Assembly (NCBI RefSeq): GCF_001746365.1 | Contig: NZ_MJAJ01000003.1 | Span: forward strand, 188,251 to 252,250 | Direction: 5' to 3' | Origin: Streptomyces sp. LUP30 | GTDB lineage: Bacteria; Actinomycetota; Actinomycetes; Streptomycetales; Streptomycetaceae | Length of the DNA: 64,000 nucleotides | In this document: one piece after another, positions 43,436-50,365 of the stretch | How the letters are laid out: each line of letters opens with the position of its first letter | Numbering within the stretch: position 1 is the stretch's first letter | Notes under the pieces: generated by a model | What the model saw: only the letters and a program-made list of their open reading frames with translations | The model's database searches: none | Told to the model about the DNA's origin: nothing | Program-made: the position numbers and the translations under genes

Positions 43436-45085
43436 ATGCCCTCCCCGCAGTCCGCTTCCGCGCCCTCCCCGCAGTCCGCTTCCGCGCCCGCCCCGCCGAC
43501 CCCTTCCGCGCCCCCGCCGCGGTCCTCCTCGACACCCGCCCCACGCTCGTCCTCCGCGCCCTCCCCCCAGCCCGCGTCCGACGGTCCGCCGTCCGGGCCG
43601 GCCTCTCCCACGGTGCCGACGCAGGCGCCGCACGCCGAGGTCCGGCGGCTCCCGCCCGGCGGCGCCCTCGCCACGACCACGTCCGGTCGCACCCCGTCCA
43701 CGCAGGTGGGCTGCGCCTCCCGCGGAGCCGACCCGCGGGCGACGGCCGGCTCCGAACCGCCCCCGGAGACGGCCCCCGCCGCGCCGACGGGCTCGTCTGA
43801 CTCGACGACCGCACCAGCGCCGCCACCCGGCGCCCTCCCGCCGGCAGACCCGCCGGTCCACCCCGTCCCGCCGGTCCACCCCGTCCCGCCGGTCCACTCC
43901 CTCCCGGGGGTCCACTCCGTCCCGTCGGTCGACTCGGCGTCCGGGGGAGCTCCGCCCACCGCCCCTGCCCGGTATGTGCGGCCGTGCGTCACGGAGTTGC
44001 GGCTGTCGGCGTTCGCGGGACACCGCCGGGCCCGCTTCCCGCTGGGCGCCGTCACGTTGTTCGCCGGGGCCAGCGGCAGCGGCAAGAGCAGTGCGCTGCG
44101 TGCCTACGAGGCGCTGGCGCGGCTGGGCGGCGGGGCCTTGCTGGGCGAGGTCTTCCCCGATCCGGTCGCGTGCGTGCCGCAGGGTGCGCGGCCCGACGCC
44201 CAGCGCCGCCGGGGATTCCGCATCGGGTGCACGGCCGACGGACCCGGCGGCCCGGTCCGGCTGGACGTCGCCGTGCAGGCCGAACCCGAACTGCGCATCG
44301 TGGGGGAGCGGCTGAGCGCGGGAGGCGTCGTCCTGCTGGAGACGGCCCTGCGCGACCCCGGGCGCCGCACGGTGCAGGCCGCCTGGCACACCGGCGGCCC
44401 CGCACCGGTGACCCGCGCCCCGCTGCCCGACGACCGGCTCGGCACCGCGCTGCTGCCGCTGCGCGTGGCCGGCAAGACCGACGGGCAGCGGCAGGTTCTG
44501 GCGGCAGCCGAGCAGATGGTGGTCGCACTGCGGTCGGTGTTCGCCTGCGACCCCCAGCCCGACTGGATGGGCGCACCCGTGCCCATCGGCACCGGTCGGC
44601 TGCTCACCGGGTGCGACAACCTCGCCGACGTCCTCTGGCGCACCCGGGAGGAGTGCGGCCGACGGCATGCGCAACTCGTCGCGGCCCTGTCCGCCGGGTC
44701 CACCGCACCGGTCGTGGACCTGCGCGCCGAGCCGCTCGACGACGGCACGGTCCGGGCGGTGCTCGACCGCGCCGACGGCGCCCGGACGGAACTCGCCCGG
44801 CTGGGATACGGCGAACTGCGCTACGTCGCCCTCGCGCTGGTGCTGCTCACCGGGCCGGGCGTCCTCGACGTGGACCCGGCCGGCGAGGTGCCGGCCGCGA
44901 TGCAGACCCTCACCCTGCTCGCCGACGGCCTCGACCGCGGCCTCGACGCACGCCAGGGCGGGGAACTGCTGCGGCTGGCCGTGCGGATGGCCGAGCGCGG
45001 ACACATCCGCTGCGTCGGCGCGGTCAGCGACGGAGCCCGGGCCGCCCGGACGCACGGGGTGACGGTGGTACACCTGGGGCCGTGA
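43436..45085 (+). CDS. AAA ATPase with long proline-rich N-terminal extension
   Basis: 549 residues if ATG 43436 is used. Residues 1-180 are Pro/Ser/Ala-rich low complexity with repeats. The ATPase begins at VTELRLSAF, with Walker A GASGSGKSS (Lys217) and a C-terminal LARLGYGELRYVALALVLL, then GVLDVDPAGEV as the signature/Walker B-like part of SMC/RecF-type AAA proteins. A GTG near 43977 would give the ATPase alone, so the N-terminus is uncertain. High third-position GC in the extension favours translation. It overlaps the MazG gene (GTGA). A role in DNA or NTP surveillance is possible but unproven. Confidence 0.78.
   Translation: MPSPQSASAPSPQSASAPAPPTPSAPPPRSSSTPAPRSSSAPSPQPASDGPPSGPASPTVPTQAPHAEVRRLPPGGALATTTSGRTPSTQVGCASRGADPRATAGSEPPPETAPAAPTGSSDSTTAPAPPPGALPPADPPVHPVPPVHPVPPVHSLPGVHSVPSVDSASGGAPPTAPARYVRPCVTELRLSAFAGHRRARFPLGAVTLFAGASGSGKSSALRAYEALARLGGGALLGEVFPDPVACVPQGARPDAQRRRGFRIGCTADGPGGPVRLDVAVQAEPELRIVGERLSAGGVVLLETALRDPGRRTVQAAWHTGGPAPVTRAPLPDDRLGTALLPLRVAGKTDGQRQVLAAAEQMVVALRSVFACDPQPDWMGAPVPIGTGRLLTGCDNLADVLWRTREECGRRHAQLVAALSAGSTAPVVDLRAEPLDDGTVRAVLDRADGARTELARLGYGELRYVALALVLLTGPGVLDVDPAGEVPAAMQTLTLLADGLDRGLDARQGGELLRLAVRMAERGHIRCVGAVSDGARAARTHGVTVVHLGP
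43853..43924 (+). repeat. Four 18-bp tandem repeats encoding HPVPPV-type hexapeptides
   Basis: CCGGTCCACCCCGTCCCG is repeated at 43853, 43871, 43889 (diverged) and 43907 (more diverged), all in frame in the proline-rich extension of the AAA protein. An unrelated 24-bp duplication lies at the very start of the same gene. Confidence 0.8.
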
Positions 45086-45411
45086 CAGAACAACACCTCG
45101 ATGTGGCGAAGCTGCAGCGCAGACTGGCCGAGTTCGCGGCGGCGCGGAACTGGCAGCCCTTCCACACCCCCAAGAACCTCGTCGCGGCGCTCAGCGTCGA
45201 GGCGTCCGAACTGGTCGAGATCTTCCAGTGGTTGACGCCGGAGGAGTCCACGCGCGTGATGGACGACCCGGACACCGCGCACCGGGTGACGGACGAGGTC
45301 GCCGACGTCCTCGCCTACCTGCTGCAACTGTGCGAGGTGCTCGGCGTCGATCCGCTGACGGCGCTGGCCGCGAAGATCGACCGCAACGAACTCAGATTCC
45401 CGGCGCCCTAG
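45082..45411 (+). CDS. MazG-like nucleotide pyrophosphohydrolase
   Basis: 109 residues from GTG 45082 overlapping the AAA gene stop (GTGA). The all-alpha NTP-PPase motif is intact: EASELVEIFQW (ExxE) and DEVADVLAYLLQLCE (DxxD). NWQPFHTPKNLVAALS and DRNELRFP match the RS21-C6/dCTPase-like group. It should hydrolyse non-canonical or excess dNTPs. Co-translation with the AAA ATPase hints at a joint function. Confidence 0.9.
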   Translation: MTEQHLDVAKLQRRLAEFAAARNWQPFHTPKNLVAALSVEASELVEIFQWLTPEESTRVMDDPDTAHRVTDEVADVLAYLLQLCEVLGVDPLTALAAKIDRNELRFPAP

Positions 45412-45478
45412 CTCCCCGGCCGGAAGGGCCGAGAAGGGAGCCACTCGATCCGTTTTCACTCTCCGCAGTCGAAGAGCG

Positions 45479-45513
45479 GACCGAAATCGATTTGTTGTCC
45501 ACAGATTTCGGTC
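45479..45513. promoter_or_regulatory. Perfect 10-bp inverted repeat with AT-rich spacer
   Basis: GACCGAAATC (45479-45488) and GATTTCGGTC (45504-45513) are exact inverted repeats separated by 15 nt (GATTTGTTGTCCACA). It lies in an AT-richer gap between the MazG-like and DUF6099-like genes. It could be a terminator or an operator for the downstream gene. Confidence 0.6.
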
Positions 45514-45612
45514 TACCTCTGGCTTTTCGCCCCGCACACCCTCACTCTGGGTAGTGAACAGTCATGTTCGGGCGGCGTGCCGGCAGCACGCCGGGGCAGA
45601 CGGGGGCGGCGC

Positions 45613-46092
45613 ATGGACGCGGTGCGGCTCATCCTGACGAGCAGGCGCGCGCTCGCCGGCAGCGGCGGGCGCGCGGGGATTCTCACGGAGGTCTGGCAGG
45701 CGCAGGCCCTGGCACAGGCGATCGGCAGCCGCCTGGCCGTCTCGGGCCCGCCCGAACTGCGGGGCGAGGCGCTGGGACTGACGGAACTGGCGGGCAGAGG
45801 ATGCGGCGTCCTGGGCCCGCCGGACCTCGACCCGGGGGACCTGCTGGCCGCCCGGCTCACCGAACTGGACGACGCCCGCCGAGCCTTGCTCGACCTGAGC
45901 GGCCTGCTCGGCGAGGTGGGCATCGCCCTGGTCGCGCTGGCGAGTTCGGTGGACGACCAGGGCACGTACTGGCAGTGCATGGAGGCCATCGACGCGGCGG
46001 ACGAGTCCAGGGACCGGGTCCTGGAGATGCTGCGCAAGCTGGCGGCGAGAGAGGAACGGGAGGAGAGGGAGGGCGCGCTGCCGGAGAGATGA
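45613..46092 (+). CDS. DUF6099-like conserved actinobacterial protein
   Basis: 159 residues from ATG 45613. The sequence MDAVRLILTSRRALAGS, EVWQAQALAQAIGSRLAVS and LSGLLGEVGIALVALAS, then YWQCMEAIDAADESRDRV, matches a Streptomyces-conserved family I recall as DUF6099. It is helical with a Glu/Arg-rich tail. No enzymatic motif or membrane segment is visible. An upstream alternative start (45577) adds only a basic tract. Confidence 0.8.
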   Translation: MDAVRLILTSRRALAGSGGRAGILTEVWQAQALAQAIGSRLAVSGPPELRGEALGLTELAGRGCGVLGPPDLDPGDLLAARLTELDDARRALLDLSGLLGEVGIALVALASSVDDQGTYWQCMEAIDAADESRDRVLEMLRKLAAREEREEREGALPER

Positions 46093-46101
46093 GCGGGCCG
46101 C

Positions 46102-46281
46102 TCAGCCCGCCGCGCCCTCTTCGCCCGCCGTCCGCTGCGACATTCCGGTCGACTGCAGATCGGCGTCCAGCGCCGAGAGGTCCGCGTTCAGGTCAGCCAT
46201 CAACTCCTCCATCTGCTGCGGCAATCCTTTCGGCGGGGCGGCGGCGGTCCCGCCCTGCCGTGGGAAGGTCTCTTCGGACAT
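46102..46281 (-). CDS. 59-residue acidic small protein
   Basis: GAGGAGG lies 6 nt before ATG 46281, a strong ribosome site, so this is probably translated. The protein is acidic and helical in the middle (QQMEELMADLNADLSALDA), with a Gly/Ala-rich tail. There is no signal peptide, Cys or Ser/Thr-Cys core that would mark a lanthipeptide precursor. No modification gene is adjacent. It is convergent with the DUF6099-like gene. Function unknown. Confidence 0.6.
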   Translation of the reverse strand: MSEETFPRQGGTAAAPPKGLPQQMEELMADLNADLSALDADLQSTGMSQRTAGEEGAAG

Positions 46282-46525
46282 GACGGCCTCCTCGGCCCCG
46301 GCCCCGTGAGCCGACACGGTGACGTCCCGGCGTCGGCCTGCCGGGAACGGACGCCGGGCTGTCCGGCTCCGCCCCGGCCAACGATCATCGCGGGGGCGGG
46401 TCACCGGCCAGGGCAGCCCCCCACGCGGGGCACGGACGTTTTCCACCCGCCCGGGGACGCACTGGGCGCGCGGGGCGCGGGGGACCGGTGGGATCGACGG
46501 ACGGGCCGGCGTGCAGGATGGAGGC

Positions 46526-47449
46526 ATGGACCTTCGTATCTTCACCGAGCCCCAGCAGGGGGCGACCTACGACACCCTCCTCACCGTGGCGAAGGCCACC
46601 GAGGACCTCGGTTTCGACGCCTTCTTCCGGTCCGACCACTATCTGAAGATGGGGGACGTGAGCGGCCTGCCGGGCCCCACGGACGCCTGGATCACGCTCG
46701 CCGGCCTCGCCCGCGAGACCAAGCGCATCCGCCTCGGCACGCTCATGACCGCCGGTACCTTCCGGCTCCCCGGCGTCCTCGCCATCCAGGTCGCGCAGGT
46801 GGACCAGATGTCCGGCGGGCGCGTCGAACTGGGTCTGGGCGCGGGCTGGTACGAGGAGGAGCACAAGGCGTACGGCATCCCCTTCCCGAAGGAGAAGATC
46901 GGCCGCCTGGAGGAGCAGCTGGAGATCGTCACCGGTCTGTGGGCCACCGGGCCCGGCAAGACCTTCGACTTCCGCGGGTCGTACTACGAGCTGGCCGACT
47001 CGCCCGCGCTGCCCAAGCCCGTACAGGCGAAGATCCCGGTGCTGATCGGCGGCACGGGCGCGACCCGCACGCCGCGACTGGCCGCCCGGTTCGCCGACGA
47101 GTTCAACATGCCGTTCGGCTCGGTCGAGGACAGCGGACGCCAGTTCGCCCGGGTGCGGGACGCGGCGGCGGAGATCGGCCGCGCGGCCGACGAGATCACC
47201 TTCTCCACCGCACTCGTCGTCTGCGTCGGCAAGGACGACCAGGAGCTGGCCCGGCGTGCCGCCGCGATCGGCCGCGAGGTCGACGAGCTGAGGACCAACG
47301 GGCTGGCGGGGTCCCCGGCCGAGGTCGTCGACAAGATCGGCCGCTACGCCGAGGCCGGCGCCGAACGGCTCTACCTCCAGGTTCTCGACCTGCACGACCT
47401 GGACCACCTGGAGCTCGTCTCCGGCCAGGTGCAGGCACAGCTGTCGTAG
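46526..47449 (+). CDS. LLM-class F420-dependent oxidoreductase
   Basis: 307 residues; GGATGGAGG is just before ATG 46526. The luciferase-like TIM-barrel pattern is present: LGFDAFFRSDHYLKMGD, RIRLGTLMTAGTFRLP, MSGGRVELGLGAGWYEEEH, then VLIGGTGATRTPRLAARFADEFN. This fits the actinobacterial F420-dependent LLM family. Substrate is not predictable. Confidence 0.92.
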   Translation: MDLRIFTEPQQGATYDTLLTVAKATEDLGFDAFFRSDHYLKMGDVSGLPGPTDAWITLAGLARETKRIRLGTLMTAGTFRLPGVLAIQVAQVDQMSGGRVELGLGAGWYEEEHKAYGIPFPKEKIGRLEEQLEIVTGLWATGPGKTFDFRGSYYELADSPALPKPVQAKIPVLIGGTGATRTPRLAARFADEFNMPFGSVEDSGRQFARVRDAAAEIGRAADEITFSTALVVCVGKDDQELARRAAAIGREVDELRTNGLAGSPAEVVDKIGRYAEAGAERLYLQVLDLHDLDHLELVSGQVQAQLS

Positions 47450-47572
47450 GACGGCGGACGCGGGCGCAACCTCCGGCAGAGTGCCCGCGTGACGGCCGTC
47501 TGTGACACGGCTGTGACCGGAAGTATGGCTTCCGCCACAGTCGGATGAGCGGGGTCCTGATGAGGTGGCCGG

Positions 47573-48547
47573 ATGCGCAGAACCACCCCGCTCATTTCGG
47601 TCATCGCCGCCGCACTGCTGCTCACGGCGTGCGGATCGGAACGCGCCGGCACCCACGACGGTCGTGTCGGCGCAAGCGGTTCGGCGCCGGGGACCGCGCT
47701 CTCCGGGCCCGCGGTGGACGGGGTGCGGATCACCTCGGTGACCATCCCGACCGCCTCCCCCTCCGCGAGCCCCGGCGCCGCGGACGGCGTCGTCGGGGCC
47801 GAGTCCCTCACAGTCGGAGGTGCGGCGGGCTCAGGGGTCTCGGCGGATTACGAGGTCACCAACTCCGGTGCAGAGGAGCTGACTTACACCGTCCTCTTCG
47901 ACTTCACGACGAACGGGGGCGGGGCCGTGACCAACCAGAAGGTCACCGTGGGCCCGGTCGGGCCGGGCCGGACGACGGGCGGGACCGTACGGATGGCGGC
48001 GCTTCCGCCGGGAGCGCCGTCGGTGACGGGGGTGAAGGTCGCCCAGGTGACCAAGGTCCCGGCGGCCGAGGCGCCGGCCGCGTCCGGCGTCTGCCCGCCC
48101 TCCGGGATCCGTGTCACGGCCGACGACGGCGACGCCGCGATGGGACTGCGCGTGGTGGGGCTGGTCCTGGAGAACTGCGGCGAACGGGACTACACCGTCA
48201 CGGGCTACCCGCAGGTCACCCTGCTGGACGAGGACCGGCAGCCGGTCGACGGCGTCAGGGTCCTTCGCGGCAGCGGGGGCATCGCCACCGTCACCGGGTT
48301 CGACGACCCGCCCCGGACCGTGACCCTCGAACCCGGCGAGCGCGCGAGCGCCGGCCTGATGTGGCGCAACACCACCGGCTTCGGCACGGCCGTCGACGTC
48401 CCGTACGTCAGGGTGCGGGCCACGCCGCGCGCCGCCCCCGTGACGATCACCCCGCACCTCGATCTCGGGACCACCGGACGACTCGGGGTCAGCGCCTGGC
48501 ACAGACCGGCGCAGCAGCAGGGTGCGCCCGGCGCAGTTTCCCCCTGA
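47573..48547 (+). CDS. Secreted lipoprotein with DUF4232 domain
   Basis: 324 residues. Basic N-terminus, hydrophobic core and lipobox LLTAC (Cys20), then a Gly/Ser/Thr linker. The C-terminal half reads GLRVVGLVLENCGERDYTV, GYPQVTLLDEDRQPVDG and ASAGLMWRNTT, the DUF4232 beta-sandwich common in Streptomyces lipoproteins. GAGGTGG precedes the ATG. Surface-exposed and probably a binding protein; ligand unknown. Confidence 0.85.
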   Translation: MRRTTPLISVIAAALLLTACGSERAGTHDGRVGASGSAPGTALSGPAVDGVRITSVTIPTASPSASPGAADGVVGAESLTVGGAAGSGVSADYEVTNSGAEELTYTVLFDFTTNGGGAVTNQKVTVGPVGPGRTTGGTVRMAALPPGAPSVTGVKVAQVTKVPAAEAPAASGVCPPSGIRVTADDGDAAMGLRVVGLVLENCGERDYTVTGYPQVTLLDEDRQPVDGVRVLRGSGGIATVTGFDDPPRTVTLEPGERASAGLMWRNTTGFGTAVDVPYVRVRATPRAAPVTITPHLDLGTTGRLGVSAWHRPAQQQGAPGAVSP

Positions 48548-48631
48548 CGGGACAGGCCCGCCCGCCCGCCCGCCCGGCCGTCCGGCCCGTAGGGGGTTCG
48601 TCCGCCCCGCCCCACCCGACGTCCCGCGGAC

Positions 48632-48659
48632 CCCGTGTCCCGTGTCCCGTGTCCCGTGT
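48632..48659 (+). repeat. CCCGTGT heptamer tandem repeat (four units)
   Basis: Four perfect CCCGTGT units in the gap between the lipoprotein gene and hen1. Non-coding and most simply a microsatellite. Confidence 0.75.
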
Positions 48660-48799
48660 CCTGCACCTGACCAGCCCGGACGGGTGTCCCCGGCATCGAA
48701 ATTCCCGGGTGCCGCCGACCTGTTCTCGGTACGTTGTGCAGGCGTGCGGGCGCACTGTCGGCGCTCCCGTTCCCATCCCACCTCTCCAAGGCACTCATC

Positions 48800-50365
48800 G
48801 TGTTCCTGACCATCAGCACCACCGGCGCTCCCGAACGCCCCGCGACCGACCTCGGCTTCCTGCTGCACAAGCATCCCGAAAAATCGCAGGCGTTCTCCAC
48901 CTCCTACGGCACGGCCCACGTCCTCTATCCCGAGGCCGACGCCGAGCGCTGCACGGCGGCGCTGCTGCTGGAGGTGGACGCCGTGGCGCTGGTCCGGCGC
49001 GGCAAGGGCAAGGGCCGCGGCGGCGCTCCCGACGCGGCCCTCGCCCAGTACGTCAACGACCGCCCCTACGCGGCCTCCTCGCTGCTGGCGGTCGCGTTGA
49101 GCGGGGTGTTCTCCAGCGCGATGCGCGGCGTGTGCGCCGCGAGGCCCGAACTCCCCGCGCAGACAAGGCCGTTGCGCGTCGAGATACCCGCACTGCCTGC
49201 CCGTGGCGGCCCCGGTCTGGTCCATGCCCTCTTCGAACCGCTCGGCTGGCGGGTGAGCGCCGAACCGGTGGCCCTCGACCCCCGGTTCCCGCAGTGGGGC
49301 GACTCGAGGTACGTGAGCCTGACCCTGGAATCGGAGACGCTCACCGTCGCCGAGACCCTGCGCCACCTGTACGTCCTGCTGCCGGTCCTCGACGACGCCA
49401 AGCACTACTGGGTGTCGCCCGACGAGGTCGACAAGCTGCTGCGCGCCGGTGCGGGCTGGCTGCCCGACCACCCCGAGCAGAAGCTGATCACCAGCCGTTT
49501 CCTGTCCCGCCGCTGGTCGCTGACTCGGCAGGCGATGGAGCGGCTGGAATTGGTCCGTCTCGCCGAGTCCGACGACAGCGACGTCGAGGACATCGACAAC
49601 GCGGTCGAGGCGGAGGCCGAGACACAGGAGAAGCCGACGCCGCTGGCCGATCAGCGCCGCGAGGCCGTCGTCACCGCGCTGACCCGCGCCGGGGCCGCCC
49701 GGGTCCTCGACCTCGGCTGCGGCCAGGGCCAGTTGGTGCAGACACTGCTGCAGAACCCGCGGTTCACCGAGATCGTCGGTGTCGACGTGTCGATGCGCGC
49801 CCTCGCCATCGCCTCGCGCCGGCTGAAGCTGGACCGCATGGGGGAGCGGCAGGCCTCCCGTGTCCAGCTCCTGCAGGGCTCGCTGGCGTACACCGACACC
49901 CGTCTCAAGGGTTACGACGCGGCCGTGCTCAGCGAGGTGATCGAGCACCTCGACCTGCCCCGGCTGCCCGCGCTGGAGTACGCGGTGTTCGGCTCGGCCC
50001 GTCCGCGCACGGTCCTGGTGACCACCCCGAACGTGGAGTACAACGTCCGCTGGGAGAGCCTCCCGGCCGGCCACCGCCGGCACGGCGACCACCGTTTCGA
50101 GTGGACCCGGCAGGAGTTCCGCGCCTGGGCCGCCGCGGTCGCCCGACGGCACGGTTACGACGTCCGGTTCGTGCCCGTCGGCCCGGACGACCCCGAGGTC
50201 GGCCCGCCCACCCAGATGGCCGTGTTCGAGATGAACGCGCCCGGCGCGAAGAACAGGACCACCCGACGCGAGAACGCCGGGAACGAAGGCGCCGACGAGG
50301 CCGCCGGGAACGAGGGCGCCGGGAACGGCTCCGAGAAGAGCGCGAAGGAGGCGAAGGCGGCATGA
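48800..50365 (+). CDS. hen1: Bacterial Hen1, 3'-terminal RNA ribose 2'-O-methyltransferase
   Basis: 521 residues from GTG 48800, chosen because bacterial Hen1 proteins begin FLTISTTGAPERPATDLGF, as here. The N-terminal half is the Hen1_L domain (LLHKHPEKSQAFST). The C-terminal half is a SAM methyltransferase (VLDLGCGQGQLVQTLL, EIVGVDVSMRAL) with the metal-binding EVIEHLD and the later HRRHGDHRFEW. It 2'-O-methylates the repaired RNA 3' end so that it resists re-cleavage. It overlaps pnkp (ATGA). The C-terminal ~40 residues are Glu/Ala/Asn-rich low complexity. Confidence 0.93.
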   Translation: MFLTISTTGAPERPATDLGFLLHKHPEKSQAFSTSYGTAHVLYPEADAERCTAALLLEVDAVALVRRGKGKGRGGAPDAALAQYVNDRPYAASSLLAVALSGVFSSAMRGVCAARPELPAQTRPLRVEIPALPARGGPGLVHALFEPLGWRVSAEPVALDPRFPQWGDSRYVSLTLESETLTVAETLRHLYVLLPVLDDAKHYWVSPDEVDKLLRAGAGWLPDHPEQKLITSRFLSRRWSLTRQAMERLELVRLAESDDSDVEDIDNAVEAEAETQEKPTPLADQRREAVVTALTRAGAARVLDLGCGQGQLVQTLLQNPRFTEIVGVDVSMRALAIASRRLKLDRMGERQASRVQLLQGSLAYTDTRLKGYDAAVLSEVIEHLDLPRLPALEYAVFGSARPRTVLVTTPNVEYNVRWESLPAGHRRHGDHRFEWTRQEFRAWAAAVARRHGYDVRFVPVGPDDPEVGPPTQMAVFEMNAPGAKNRTTRRENAGNEGADEAAGNEGAGNGSEKSAKEAKAA

